Of a stretch of 22,378 nucleotides of DNA, positions 7,301-14,131 are shown piece after piece (position 1 is the stretch's first letter; each line of letters starts with the position of its first letter). Origin of the DNA: Pedobacter sp. UBA4863 (GTDB taxonomy: Bacteria; Bacteroidota; Bacteroidia; Sphingobacteriales; Sphingobacteriaceae); NCBI RefSeq assembly GCF_002399615.1, contig NZ_DHDZ01000026.1, positions 1 to 22,378 of the forward strand, given 5' to 3'. The position numbers were made by a program, and so were the translations under genes. The notes below the pieces were generated by a model that saw nothing but the letters and a program-made list of their open reading frames with translations, had not been told where the DNA came from and made no database searches.

Positions 7301-10098
7301 CCGGTAATGGTAAAGCCATCAAGTGTGGCTGTGCCTAAATTGCCAGAAACTACTATCACATGATAAACATTATCTGTACTATTGCCACCTACACCAATAT
7401 CTCCACTCAAAATAGTTCTGTTAGCCGCATTACGTCCTTCAATGCTAGTTTCACTACCGCTAAAACCACCATAAACCTTCACATTGTTCAATAATGCAAA
7501 AGCGTTGTCTCTACCAGCATCTTTGCCAAAGTTATTATCTGCTGGGCTATATTTCGGATAATGAGTACCTGTTTTTACCCATATCTGCTTAATGTTGTTT
7601 TGGGTTTTAGCTATTTTTAATGCATTAGCTAATTCTCTGATAGCTGTTGACCAAGTTGTCCCATTTTCGATATACTCAAAAGTACCATTATTTACAAAAA
7701 GTACCCCATTTGCATTGGGCTCTATTTTGGCAACCTTAATATCTTTGTTGGCACCTAATGAACCTGTAGCGCCCGGAGCAGGTAAAGTTAACACCACGTT
7801 ATTGCCCAAACGATCTTTAATTGTTCCGCCATTTAATAAAAGCGAATTGGCATCAAAATAGTCTAAATCGTCTGTATAATCGCCCAATTGCACGGTATAA
7901 TCAAAGCGCATGCTAGATGTACCCGAACCACTAACATAATTAATATTGCGATAGGTAGAGCCTAGCTTTAGAGTAAGTTGTGGGGTACCCGTTATCGTAA
8001 CGTTTTCCGAAAAATCAACCCAAATAAACACATTATCGCCTATTCTATAACTCCTATTTTGATTACTAGAAGTTACGCTAAGTACTTTAGCAAGTTCGCC
8101 GTTAACCACAATAGCTTTGTTATGACCCAGCGAATTAGCTGCCCCCGCAGTTGGCAACGTTAATGTGGCCACATTGCCAGCGGCGTCTTTGATGGTACCG
8201 CCGTTTAATCGTAGTGCATTGTGATCGAAATAATCTAAATCGGCACTGCTGTCGCCCACTTGTACGGTATATTTAAAAGTTAAGGTGGAAGTACCCGAGC
8301 CCGATGAATAATCTACTACACGATTGACAGCGCCTGTTCTTAAAGTAAGTTGTGGTGTATTGGTTACGGTAACATTTTCTGAAAAATTTACTTGAATGGT
8401 AATTTCGTCGCCTAGTTTATAGGTCTTATTTTCGTCGGGAGAAGTTACAGAGCTTACCGTTGGCACGGTGCCATCTATTGTAATGTTTTTAAGGTTCCCT
8501 AAAGAGTTTGTTTGCCCTGGTGTTGGTAAAGTTAATAGAGCGTCGTTTCCGGCACCGTCTCTTATGGTAGCGCCATTTAGCGCCAGTGCAGTAGTAGATG
8601 CATAGTCTAAACGTGTAGCAATATCACCAGCCTGCACCGTATAGTTAAATGTAAGCACGCTGGTACCCGAACCAGAACTGTAAGAAATTGCTCGGTTTAC
8701 CGACCCAATTTTTAAGGTAATTTGTGGTGATCCAATTACCGAAACATTTTTAGAGAAATTTACTTGAATACCTATTACGTCCCCAAGTTTATAGGTACCA
8801 TTATCTTTTGAAGAGGTAACACTTGCTACTGTTGGCCCAGCCCCATCTACTGAGATGTTTCTAAGGTCCCCTAAAGAGTTCGTTGCGCCTGGGCTTGGCA
8901 AAGTTAGCACGGCATCGTTACCTATAACATCTTTTATTGTTCCTCCATTTAATGTTAATGCATTGGCAGAAGCGTAATCTAGGCGGCTAGACACATCGCC
9001 GGCTTGCACCGTGTAATTAAAAAAGAGAATATAAAGGTCTTGGCCAACATAATCTATCTTACGGGTTGTGCTCCCTATTTGCAATGCTAACTGGGGAGTT
9101 CCTGTGATCACTAACTTTTCCGAAAACTCTACTCTTACGGTAATCACCTCGCCCACTTTATGAGCACGTTCTGCGTTGCGTGAAGTAACCAAGTTTACCG
9201 TTGGTGCAAGTGCATCAATAGCAATGTTGCTACTTTTTAATGACTCTCTCCAATCTACCGGAGGCAATAATTCCAGGTCATTAGCTCCCCTATCCTTAAT
9301 GCTGCCACCGTTTAAGGCTATAGCCGATGTGGATGCATAATTTAGCTGATAGGTCATATCGCCAGTTTGAACCGTATATTTAAAAGTGAGCTTTGTAGTA
9401 CCGCTGCCAGAAACATAGGTAGCATCACGATCTGTAGTTCCGGTTTCGAGTGTCAAAGTTGGTACCCCTGTTACCGTTACTTTTTCCGATAGATTTAAGT
9501 CTATCATAATCTCTTCGCCAGCAACGTATGTTTTATTATTAACACTTGATGATGTAACGGAGTTTACTTTTGGGGCAATAAGGTCTGTAATATTATCTAA
9601 CTTCACATTATCAAATAAAACAATCATTTGCCCATCGGTGGTTTCTAAGATGAAAGAAGTAATTTGCTTAAAGTTTGGATCATTAGCAGGACTCGTCATT
9701 TTGATTACTCCACCGTCTCCGGCTGCCATAGTAACGATACCACCTTTACTAGTTGTAATCCTAAAGGTCTTATTTCCCGTATAATTTTTGATATCCATCG
9801 AATTAAAATCAAATGGCGACTCGTCATACATAGAGAAGGTAACCTTGCTCGTATAACCACCTAGAGCAGTACCAACATACGCACCACCAGCAAATGACAA
9901 ATTTCTTGAAACATGCTGTTTATTACCTACTGAAACCGTTTTTAAAACATAATCTCCATTATAGTGTCTCATTTCGTAATCCCAGTCACTACTACCACCT
10001 TCAAAATCGAAAGTAACAGAATTAGCTTGACCATAAGAACTTGGTGCTAAAACCACAGTAAATAACATGAGGTACAGCATAAAGTAAAGTTTCTTCAT
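4327..10098 (-). CDS. Giant T9SS-secreted adhesin: five Ig-like repeats, two beta-helix modules, 1923 aa
   Basis: This is a predicted surface adhesin. Residues 1-24 form a signal peptide (cleavage near SYG-QA). Residues about 25-172 are a jelly-roll-like N-terminal domain. Residues about 175-790 hold five Ig-like repeats of about 123 aa, each with a NFSENVTVTGTPQLTL-like strand, YTVQAGD and LNGGTIKDxxGN. Residues about 798-1245 and 1254-1655 are two homologous right-handed parallel beta-helix modules, each starting LFVxxG, containing IKQIWVxxGTxxPxYSPADN, and ending with GAxEYQ. Residues about 1660-1743 form a Big-type Ig domain. A shared linker starting LPVELF (1746-1829) precedes a type A sorting domain (about 1848-1923, YPNP, final KKVIKQ). 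Promoter TTG-N18-AATCTTTG lies just upstream. Binding of a glycan or a surface is inferred; no enzyme active site is evident. Confidence 0.92.
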   Translation of the reverse strand: MKKLYFMLYLMLFTVVLAPSSYGQANSVTFDFEGGSSDWDYEMRHYNGDYVLKTVSVGNKQHVSRNLSFAGGAYVGTALGGYTSKVTFSMYDESPFDFNSMDIKNYTGNKTFRITTSKGGIVTMAAGDGGVIKMTSPANDPNFKQITSFILETTDGQMIVLFDNVKLDNITDLIAPKVNSVTSSSVNNKTYVAGEEIMIDLNLSEKVTVTGVPTLTLETGTTDRDATYVSGSGTTKLTFKYTVQTGDMTYQLNYASTSAIALNGGSIKDRGANDLELLPPVDWRESLKSSNIAIDALAPTVNLVTSRNAERAHKVGEVITVRVEFSEKLVITGTPQLALQIGSTTRKIDYVGQDLYILFFNYTVQAGDVSSRLDYASANALTLNGGTIKDVIGNDAVLTLPSPGATNSLGDLRNISVDGAGPTVASVTSSKDNGTYKLGDVIGIQVNFSKNVSVIGSPQITLKIGSVNRAISYSSGSGTSVLTFNYTVQAGDIATRLDYASTTALALNGATIRDGAGNDALLTLPTPGQTNSLGNLKNITIDGTVPTVSSVTSPDENKTYKLGDEITIQVNFSENVTVTNTPQLTLRTGAVNRVVDYSSGSGTSTLTFKYTVQVGDSSADLDYFDHNALRLNGGTIKDAAGNVATLTLPTAGAANSLGHNKAIVVNGELAKVLSVTSSNQNRSYRIGDNVFIWVDFSENVTITGTPQLTLKLGSTYRNINYVSGSGTSSMRFDYTVQLGDYTDDLDYFDANSLLLNGGTIKDRLGNNVVLTLPAPGATGSLGANKDIKVAKIEPNANGVLFVNNGTFEYIENGTTWSTAIRELANALKIAKTQNNIKQIWVKTGTHYPKYSPADNNFGKDAGRDNAFALLNNVKVYGGFSGSETSIEGRNAANRTILSGDIGVGGNSTDNVYHVIVVSGNLGTATLDGFTITGGNANGAGDITINANQFSRDVAGGIYLHSSSPTFANLTISDNTAASNGGGMYQTNYSSPTLTNVTVNNNIASNGAGMYNLNSSSPILSNVTIQSNTALASGGGIYNLNSSAPKLTNVVLGGNKANVDGGGIYNANGSSPELTNVLLRGNKAEGNGGGIYNKQNSPATLVNVTLSGNWANANGGALYNDASNPKLYNSIVFGNSTGVFNASSTPAFYNSIIEGSFNGASWVNALGTNGGNNLDADPRFVTAPNFNTAPFTGGNYNLQASSPAINAGNNSYYAGLSATTKDLNGQLRVYDYAQNGRIDLGAFEYQSAVGASADNVLFVKKGATGNGSSWTNALGELADALKTVRTTPGIKQIWVAAGTYHPMYSPADNKFGVADGRNNAFLLAKDIKIYGGFAGTESNTAERDTTTWAHRSILSGDIGVIGDNADNAYHVVLSVGDVGTATLNGFTIKDGNAGGGNEQTITVSTKLIMSKNHGGILTDASSPILSNLTITANTAQNVGGGIGITGGAKPSISNTIINGNSALSGSAVYINSTSPTFQNVIMSGNSAGYAGGGIYVNGASSAVFTNVTISGNKANTANMGGALHIQSPSTTVPFFYNSIIYGNNTGVSAEYTTVGAKYYNSIVQGSRGSGNWLSTTGVNGGNNLDVDPKFVTMPAHATAPFITGDFQLQATSPAINKGNNAHYTDLSATTADFAGKLRAYNFANGGAIDMGAYEYQGLLPQTINFAALADKTISSADFVISATASTGLPVTFVSSDPAIAQVYEDNGAWKVKIKGAGTVEITAVQAGDAAYEPKEEVQTLQIIDPALPVELFNYTAQIAASYAKLQWQTASEQNNKGFEIYRSGDDKQFVKIADITGKGNSNTVNAYHYVDQQPLNGNNYYKLVQVDNNGKATELGVRSLDFSLSALAFNLYPNPTKNKVMVNFKAAKYTGFTLTSVDGRVLKSIPLKQQQSELEIDLSDYPTGVYFIRLMGTRESIVKKVIKQ
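5134..7707 (-). repeat. Duplicated beta-helix module
   Basis: Two consecutive modules of about 1.2-1.35 kb (7707-6364 and 6339-5134) encode the two parallel beta-helices of the 1923-aa protein. They share the same entry motif, the SGDIGV segment, N-rich coil turns (SSPxLxNVxIxGNxA), the GGNNLDxDPxFV block and the exit GAxEYQ. Protein similarity is high, whereas DNA similarity is lower than between the Ig repeats, so this looks like an older duplication. Confidence 0.7.
7729..9576 (-). repeat. Array of five Ig-like repeats, about 370-bp period
   Basis: Five coding repeats of 366-372 bp encode residues 175-790 of the large adhesin. Homologous units also appear in the partial surface gene at the right edge (21835-22378). 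Units differ enough to limit slippage, but blocks such as the one encoding LTLPxPGxxNSLG are well conserved. Confidence 0.8.
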
Positions 10099-10110
10099 TT
10101 CTTAATTATT

Positions 10111-10139
10111 CAAAGATTGGCGAATTAATAAACTGGCAA
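10111..10139 (-). promoter_or_regulatory. Promoter of the 1923-aa adhesin gene
   Basis: The minus strand reads TTG (complement of 10137-10139), 18 bp, then AATCTTTG (complement of 10111-10118). This is one base off TAnnTTTG at its first position. The element ends 12 bp before the ATG at 10098, so the leader is very short. I see nothing else of note between 10140 and 10383. Confidence 0.6.
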
Positions 10140-10383
10140 TGGGGTAATAGCACATCTTGAAATTATATTTCTCGAAAAAATGTTATAGCCCAAACCGCTT
10201 TTATCACACAAAAAAAGAGTAAAACTAGCTTTTACACAATGGCTAATTATAGCTATTAGGCATTGGGGGCTTGAGTTATAAAACGATTAACCAAGCCTAG
10301 CCAACGGGCTATATCTAGTTAACTGCCCCTATATTTTAACGGCAATAACTTGATCTAAAAAGATTAAAAAATAGGCCTCATGA

Positions 10384-11016
10384 TTAATCAGTTAGCTTTT
10401 CCTGAATTGCAATACGAACCGCCTCGGTAGCACTGTTCACATGTAGTTTATCGTAGATTTTTTTAATGTGATTACACACCGTGAAGTAAGAGATGTTACT
10501 CTTATTGGCGATCATCTTGTAGCTATGCCCAGCTACCAATAATTTGAGAATACCTTGTTCTCTTAGGCTAAGGTTATAGGAAGCGGTAATGGGTTTTTCC
10601 CTGAAAAATTGCAACACTTTAATAGCTACAGCACCGGTCATGGGGGCGCCACCAAGCAACGCTTCGCGTAGTTGTTCTAGTAATTTATCGGGAGGTGTTT
10701 TTTTTAGCAAATAGCCATTTGCACCGGCTTTAATGGCCTCGAAAATATTTTCATTATCATCGAACACGGTTTGCATGATAACAGGCAAATCGGGGAATAC
10801 TTCTTTAATCTGGCGAGTACCACTTATGCCATCGCCTTGTGGCATGTCAATATCCATCAGCACCATATCTGGCTGGATTTCTTTCACCTTTGCTACGGCA
10901 TTAGCAGCACTAACAAAAGTACCTACGCAAGTCATGTCCTCGCACATGTTAATCAACATGGAAAGGCTATCTCTTCTGGTCTGGTCGTCATCAAATATAA
11001 CTATGCGCTTTTTCAT
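10384..11016 (-). CDS. NarL/LuxR-family response regulator, 210 aa
   Basis: This is a cytoplasmic DNA-binding response regulator. The receiver domain (residues 1-120) shows the acidic pair D9/D10 in IVIFDDD, phospho-acceptor D55 in VLMDIDMP, T83 and K105 (GYLLKK). The LuxR-type HTH (about 147-208) reads LSLREQGILKLLVAGHSYKMIA and FTVCNHIKKIYDKLHV. Length is normal for the family. The neighbouring sensor kinase upstream on the same strand, with a HisKA_3-type dimerisation region, is its natural partner. It has its own promoter (11230-11259) and a leader of about 200 nt carrying GC-rich hairpins. The target genes are unknown; the adhesin gene directly downstream is one candidate by position. 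Confidence 0.93.
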   Translation of the reverse strand: MKKRIVIFDDDQTRRDSLSMLINMCEDMTCVGTFVSAANAVAKVKEIQPDMVLMDIDMPQGDGISGTRQIKEVFPDLPVIMQTVFDDNENIFEAIKAGANGYLLKKTPPDKLLEQLREALLGGAPMTGAVAIKVLQFFREKPITASYNLSLREQGILKLLVAGHSYKMIANKSNISYFTVCNHIKKIYDKLHVNSATEAVRIAIQEKLTD

Positions 11017-11091
11017 CGAGGTAATTTTTTATAAATCGACTGCCTTTGTTAAGAATCTATTTAAAAATGGATAAATATTTTACATGGCGTT

Positions 11092-11161
11092 TTCCGATAA
11101 AATCGGAACAAGTTCAAGGACGCCAAACGTTGCCCCACCTGCAGAGGACGGCGTCCCCGCC
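11092..11161. repeat. Palindromic elements in the regulator leader
   Basis: Two inverted repeats lie side by side: TTCCGAT-AAA-ATCGGAA (11092-11108), and GGACGCC (11118-11124) with GGCGTCC (11150-11156). The second includes the 12-mer GGCGTCCCCGCC (11150-11161), the inverse of 226-237. If transcription of the response regulator starts at the promoter near 11223, both would fold in its 5' leader. The sequence is GC-rich compared with its surroundings and may be a dispersed repeat rather than a regulatory RNA. Confidence 0.4.
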
Positions 11162-11229
11162 GTTCATACATCTTTATTTAACCAAAATTTAAACAGTTTC
11201 TAAATTAAAAAAACAATTGCAACAGCGCA

Positions 11230-11259
11230 CAAATTTATAGCTATGTTGCCGCATTACAA
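11230..11259 (-). promoter_or_regulatory. Promoter of the response regulator gene
   Basis: The minus strand reads TTG (complement of 11257-11259), a 19-bp spacer, then TAAATTTG (complement of 11230-11237), a full match to TTG-N19-TAnnTTTG. It lies just past the stop codon of the histidine kinase gene, so the regulator can be transcribed separately from its kinase. Confidence 0.7.
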
Positions 11260-11268
11260 TAGCCAATA

Positions 11269-13134
11269 TTAGCTACTAAGCACTAGTCTTATTCTGGTTC
11301 CACGCTGTGTTTCGGTAGAAATATGGAGTGTTGCACCAATAGCTTTAGCCCTATGGCGCATATTGGCTATACCGTTACCATCATGTGCTTTATCTAGCTC
11401 AAAACCGTTTCCGTTATCCACTATATCCATCTCAAAACACCCCTCCCTATTACTCTTTAAAGAGATATTTATTTGTTTACAATTACTGTACTTCACGGCA
11501 TTATTAATTGCTTCTTTATAAATTAAATACAGGTTTTTCCTTACCTCCATGGTTAGGGGCAAAGCAATTATCTTTGCATCTGTATCAAATTCAAATTTTA
11601 TACCGGCATACTCGGTAATATCGGCGCCAAAAGCACGCATTCTGGCCACTACCTGCTCCATCGAATCCATTTTTGGATTAACACTCCAAATAATATCGCT
11701 GATGTTTTCTTGTATATTTTGAGCATTTGCTTTAATTTTTTCTAGCACGGCCCTATTATCTTCATCAGCAGATTTCATTAATAGTGAATGTGTATAGAGA
11801 GAAATACTGCTCAGCGTACTGCCAATGTCATCATGCATATCGGCACTTAAACCTTGTCTCAATTCCATAATTCTATTAAGCTCTTCAATTTTCTTTTTAT
11901 CAGCTTTAATTCTGTTACGATACCTTCTTACCACTAAATAAAACACCACAGCTATTATAAAGAGAGCTATTAGCGCAAAAATTCTAGTTTCCGTTATACG
12001 CTTATAGTTTTCTAGCTTAGTTGCCTCGTCGGCAATGCGCTCCAAATCGGTTCTTTGCTGCGCCCGCATTACCAGCAAGCCATTAAATATCGAATCGTTT
12101 CTAACTATGGCCTTTATAGTAGAATCTCTAAATGCCAAAGCCTTTGAGTAGTCTCCCAAGGCTTGATAATACCTACTTTTTACAGGAAAAAATTTCTCTA
12201 AACGTTCTACCTGTCCACTTTTAGCAATGTAAGTTCTTGTTTCGTCTAACAATTTTGATGCTTGGGCATAAGCACGTTCTTTTATAAGCACATCCGATAA
12301 CGGAATTGAAGACCCTGCCGCTAAACCAAAATCTTCATTTTTTAATGCCTCCTTTAAATCGACTTTAAAAAGAGGCTTAGCCTTTTCATAATCTTTTCTT
12401 AAATAATAAATGTAACCGATATTTCCCAGCGCAATAGTTTGATAAATTGGAGCCATTTTGTTTAGCTTAGCTTCCGTAACTGCTTGCTGGAAGTAATTCT
12501 TTGCAGTGTCTAACTGGTGTAGCTCTATATAGCACAAGCCAAGCGTATTATAAATATACCATTTATTGCTAGCGTTTACCAAGCCAATCTCACCAATCTT
12601 TATAGCCGATTTGTAATCTTTAAACTTATAGAAAGCGGTAACAATTTCACCGCAGTAATCTGCATAATCTGTAATTACCTTATCATCATAAAGCCGAAGT
12701 AACTTTTCTAATTTGAGGTAAACGTCAAATGCTTTTTCGTAATTGTTTAATCCAATAAAATAATGGTATCCGATGGTACGATATGCTCTAGCCTGAACAT
12801 TTGGAAACTCCCGATACTTAACCCCTACCTCGTTAACAAACTTTTCAAGTTCTTCAAAAGATCTTTGGTCTATCCCTATCCCTATTTTTAACACCTCAAG
12901 AAAAGCAATCGCTTCTAAATCATTTTGCTCTTTGTAGATATTCGTTAAAAATTGTTCAATTTGTTTTCTTTTATCGAGATTATAATTATACTCCAAAAGC
13001 AAGGAATCTTGCATAAGCCCCTTTTGGCGTGGGTTATTCCATTGTGCCTGTGTTTGAAACACAAAACAACAACAGCAAAAGAAAAGCAGCAACTTAAGTT
13101 TCAATGGCGGCAAGTAATAAGGCGAAGTTAACAT
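11269..13134 (-). CDS. TPR-containing sensor histidine kinase, 621 aa
   Basis: This is an inner-membrane sensor kinase. Residues 1-30 are a signal peptide or N-terminal anchor with an unusual run of four cysteines (FFCCCCF) ending QTQA. Residues about 50-345 are helical TPR-like repeats predicted to be periplasmic. A coiled segment leads to one membrane helix at about 385-402. The HisKA_3 motif SADMHDDIGSTLSS gives phospho-acceptor H434. The HATPase domain shows the N box (YKEAINNAVKYSN, 540-551), G1 (DNGNGFE) and G2 (GNGIANM). It probably signals to the NarL-type regulator downstream. The stimulus is unknown. The start codon lies only 18 bp from an inserted MITE-like element, so its promoter must lie inside or beyond that insertion. 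Confidence 0.92.
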   Translation of the reverse strand: MLTSPYYLPPLKLKLLLFFCCCCFVFQTQAQWNNPRQKGLMQDSLLLEYNYNLDKRKQIEQFLTNIYKEQNDLEAIAFLEVLKIGIGIDQRSFEELEKFVNEVGVKYREFPNVQARAYRTIGYHYFIGLNNYEKAFDVYLKLEKLLRLYDDKVITDYADYCGEIVTAFYKFKDYKSAIKIGEIGLVNASNKWYIYNTLGLCYIELHQLDTAKNYFQQAVTEAKLNKMAPIYQTIALGNIGYIYYLRKDYEKAKPLFKVDLKEALKNEDFGLAAGSSIPLSDVLIKERAYAQASKLLDETRTYIAKSGQVERLEKFFPVKSRYYQALGDYSKALAFRDSTIKAIVRNDSIFNGLLVMRAQQRTDLERIADEATKLENYKRITETRIFALIALFIIAVVFYLVVRRYRNRIKADKKKIEELNRIMELRQGLSADMHDDIGSTLSSISLYTHSLLMKSADEDNRAVLEKIKANAQNIQENISDIIWSVNPKMDSMEQVVARMRAFGADITEYAGIKFEFDTDAKIIALPLTMEVRKNLYLIYKEAINNAVKYSNCKQINISLKSNREGCFEMDIVDNGNGFELDKAHDGNGIANMRHRAKAIGATLHISTETQRGTRIRLVLSS

Positions 13135-13152
13135 TTTGCTTTAAATTCTTGC

Positions 13153-13351
13153 ACCCGTAGTGCAGTATTGATTCGTTGTCCTCCCCCTACCCCCTCCATA
13201 GGGGGGCACATGGCGTATAACTATGCGATTTGCATATCCTCCTTTTGGAGAGTTTATCCCGACTATTTGGGAGGGCAGGGAAGGATTTAAACTAATACGC
13301 AAATAATTTTATATCAGTTATTTATTGTTATATTGATAATACACCACGGGT
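13153..13351 (-). mobile_element. MITE-like element, copy 3 (199 bp), perfect 8-bp target duplication
   Basis: ACCCGT (13153-13158) and ACGGGT (13346-13351) bound the element. ATTCTTGC occurs immediately outside both ends (13145-13152 and 13352-13359), a perfect 8-bp target-site duplication. The element is inverted relative to copy 1 and slightly longer, with extra bases in the hairpin core and in the AT-rich arm. It fills most of the 314-bp divergent region between the histidine kinase and the Crp/Fnr gene. Confidence 0.8.
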
Positions 13352-13436
13352 ATTCTTGCGTATTTTCTATCCCGACAACGAAATAACAAGCTATGCAAAA
13401 CGGAAACAGAAAGCAACTGATGGCCAAGAGTTTTAC

Positions 13437-13444
13437 TACCTTTG
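13437..13444 (+). promoter_or_regulatory. -7 element of the Crp/Fnr regulator gene
   Basis: TACCTTTG matches TAnnTTTG exactly and ends 4 bp before the ATG at 13449. Transcription would start at or next to the start codon, implying a leaderless or nearly leaderless mRNA. No clear TTG sits at the expected -33 distance, so an activator may be needed. Confidence 0.45.
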
Positions 13445-13448
13445 TAAA

Positions 13449-14072
13449 ATGCACGACTTACAACAAATCACTGAATTTAGCACCTCGCCAGAGCTGGTAA
13501 AAAAGCTGTATGAATTTAGCATTAAAAAAAACTATGAAGCTGGCACGCTCATTCTTAATGAAAATTCGCATATACGCTCCATTCCTATTGTTACCAAAGG
13601 CACTTTAAAAGTAATTCGTACAGAAGAAGATGGCAGAGAGATCTTGTTGTACTACATTAAGGCTGGCGAAAGCTGTATCATGTCTTTTTTGGGTGGCTTG
13701 CATAACGAAACCAGCAAAGTAAAAGCAGAAGTAGAAGAAGATGCAGAAATTCTTTTTTTACCGATAGAGAAAGTTTCCATGTTTATTAAGGAATATCCAC
13801 AATGGCTAGATTACATTTTTCGCTTATACCATAAAAGGTTTGAAGAGCTTTTAACCATTGTAAATGCCATTGCCTTTAAAAAAGTAGATGAGCGGCTGCT
13901 AGATTTACTCCAAAAGAAAAAAGAGCTTACCAACAGTTCTACCTTAAACATTACCCACGAACAATTGGCAAACGAGCTAGGAACTGCCCGAGTGGTGGTT
14001 TCGAGGCTATTAAAACAATTAGAAGAAAATGGCATGGTGAAGCTGGGCAGAAATAAAATAACGCTTATGTAA
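13449..14072 (+). CDS. Crp/Fnr-family transcriptional regulator, 207 aa
   Basis: The N-terminal cyclic-nucleotide-binding-type beta barrel (about 10-120) includes a GTLKVIRTEEDGREILLYYI strand-turn-strand. A dimerisation helix (about 120-150) and a winged HTH (about 165-205, THEQLANELGTARVVVSRLL) follow. I chose ATG 13449 over an upstream TTG frame because a TAnnTTTG element lies directly before it and the extension would begin in transposon-flank sequence. There is no Fnr-type N-terminal cysteine cluster; the only cysteine is C76 in GESCIMS. It is the first gene of a sulfur cluster and probably controls the permease and dioxygenase genes downstream through the repeated motif at 14063-14086 and 14938-14961. 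Sulfane-sulfur or thiol sensing through C76 is inference. Confidence 0.88.
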   Translation: MHDLQQITEFSTSPELVKKLYEFSIKKNYEAGTLILNENSHIRSIPIVTKGTLKVIRTEEDGREILLYYIKAGESCIMSFLGGLHNETSKVKAEVEEDAEILFLPIEKVSMFIKEYPQWLDYIFRLYHKRFEELLTIVNAIAFKKVDERLLDLLQKKKELTNSSTLNITHEQLANELGTARVVVSRLLKQLEENGMVKLGRNKITLM

Positions 14073-14086
14073 CCAAAGTTGCTGTA
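14063..14086 (+). promoter_or_regulatory. Operator-like motif, copy A (upstream of tauE-like gene)
   Basis: This 24-bp segment matches 14938-14961 at 21 of 24 positions. Both share CGCTTATGTAACCAA, then GT, then CTGTA. It overlaps the last codons and stop of the Crp/Fnr gene. A -7-like box (GACCTTTG, 14105-14112) follows, with exactly 19 bp between the motif and ACCTTTG, the same spacing as at copy B. The position covers the -33 region and beyond, as expected for an activator site. Confidence 0.6.
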
Positions 14087-14096
14087 TAAACATCGC

Positions 14097-14123
14097 AATT
14101 GATAGACCTTTGTGCTATCAATT
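14097..14123. promoter_or_regulatory. Perfect inverted repeat over the tauE promoter
   Basis: AATTGATAG (14097-14105) and CTATCAATT (14115-14123) form a perfect 9-bp dyad with a 9-bp spacer centred on the -7-like sequence ACCTTTG. The predicted transcription start lies near the right arm, so a DNA operator is more likely than an RNA hairpin, unless transcripts read through from the regulator gene. Confidence 0.5.
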
Positions 14124-14131
14124 AAAGCAAA

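Noticed and set aside
13356..13448. N-terminal extension of the Crp/Fnr protein from a TTG at 13356
   Set aside because: It begins in the target duplication of the inserted element, crosses the likely -7 box, and the family normally starts near the ATG at 13449.
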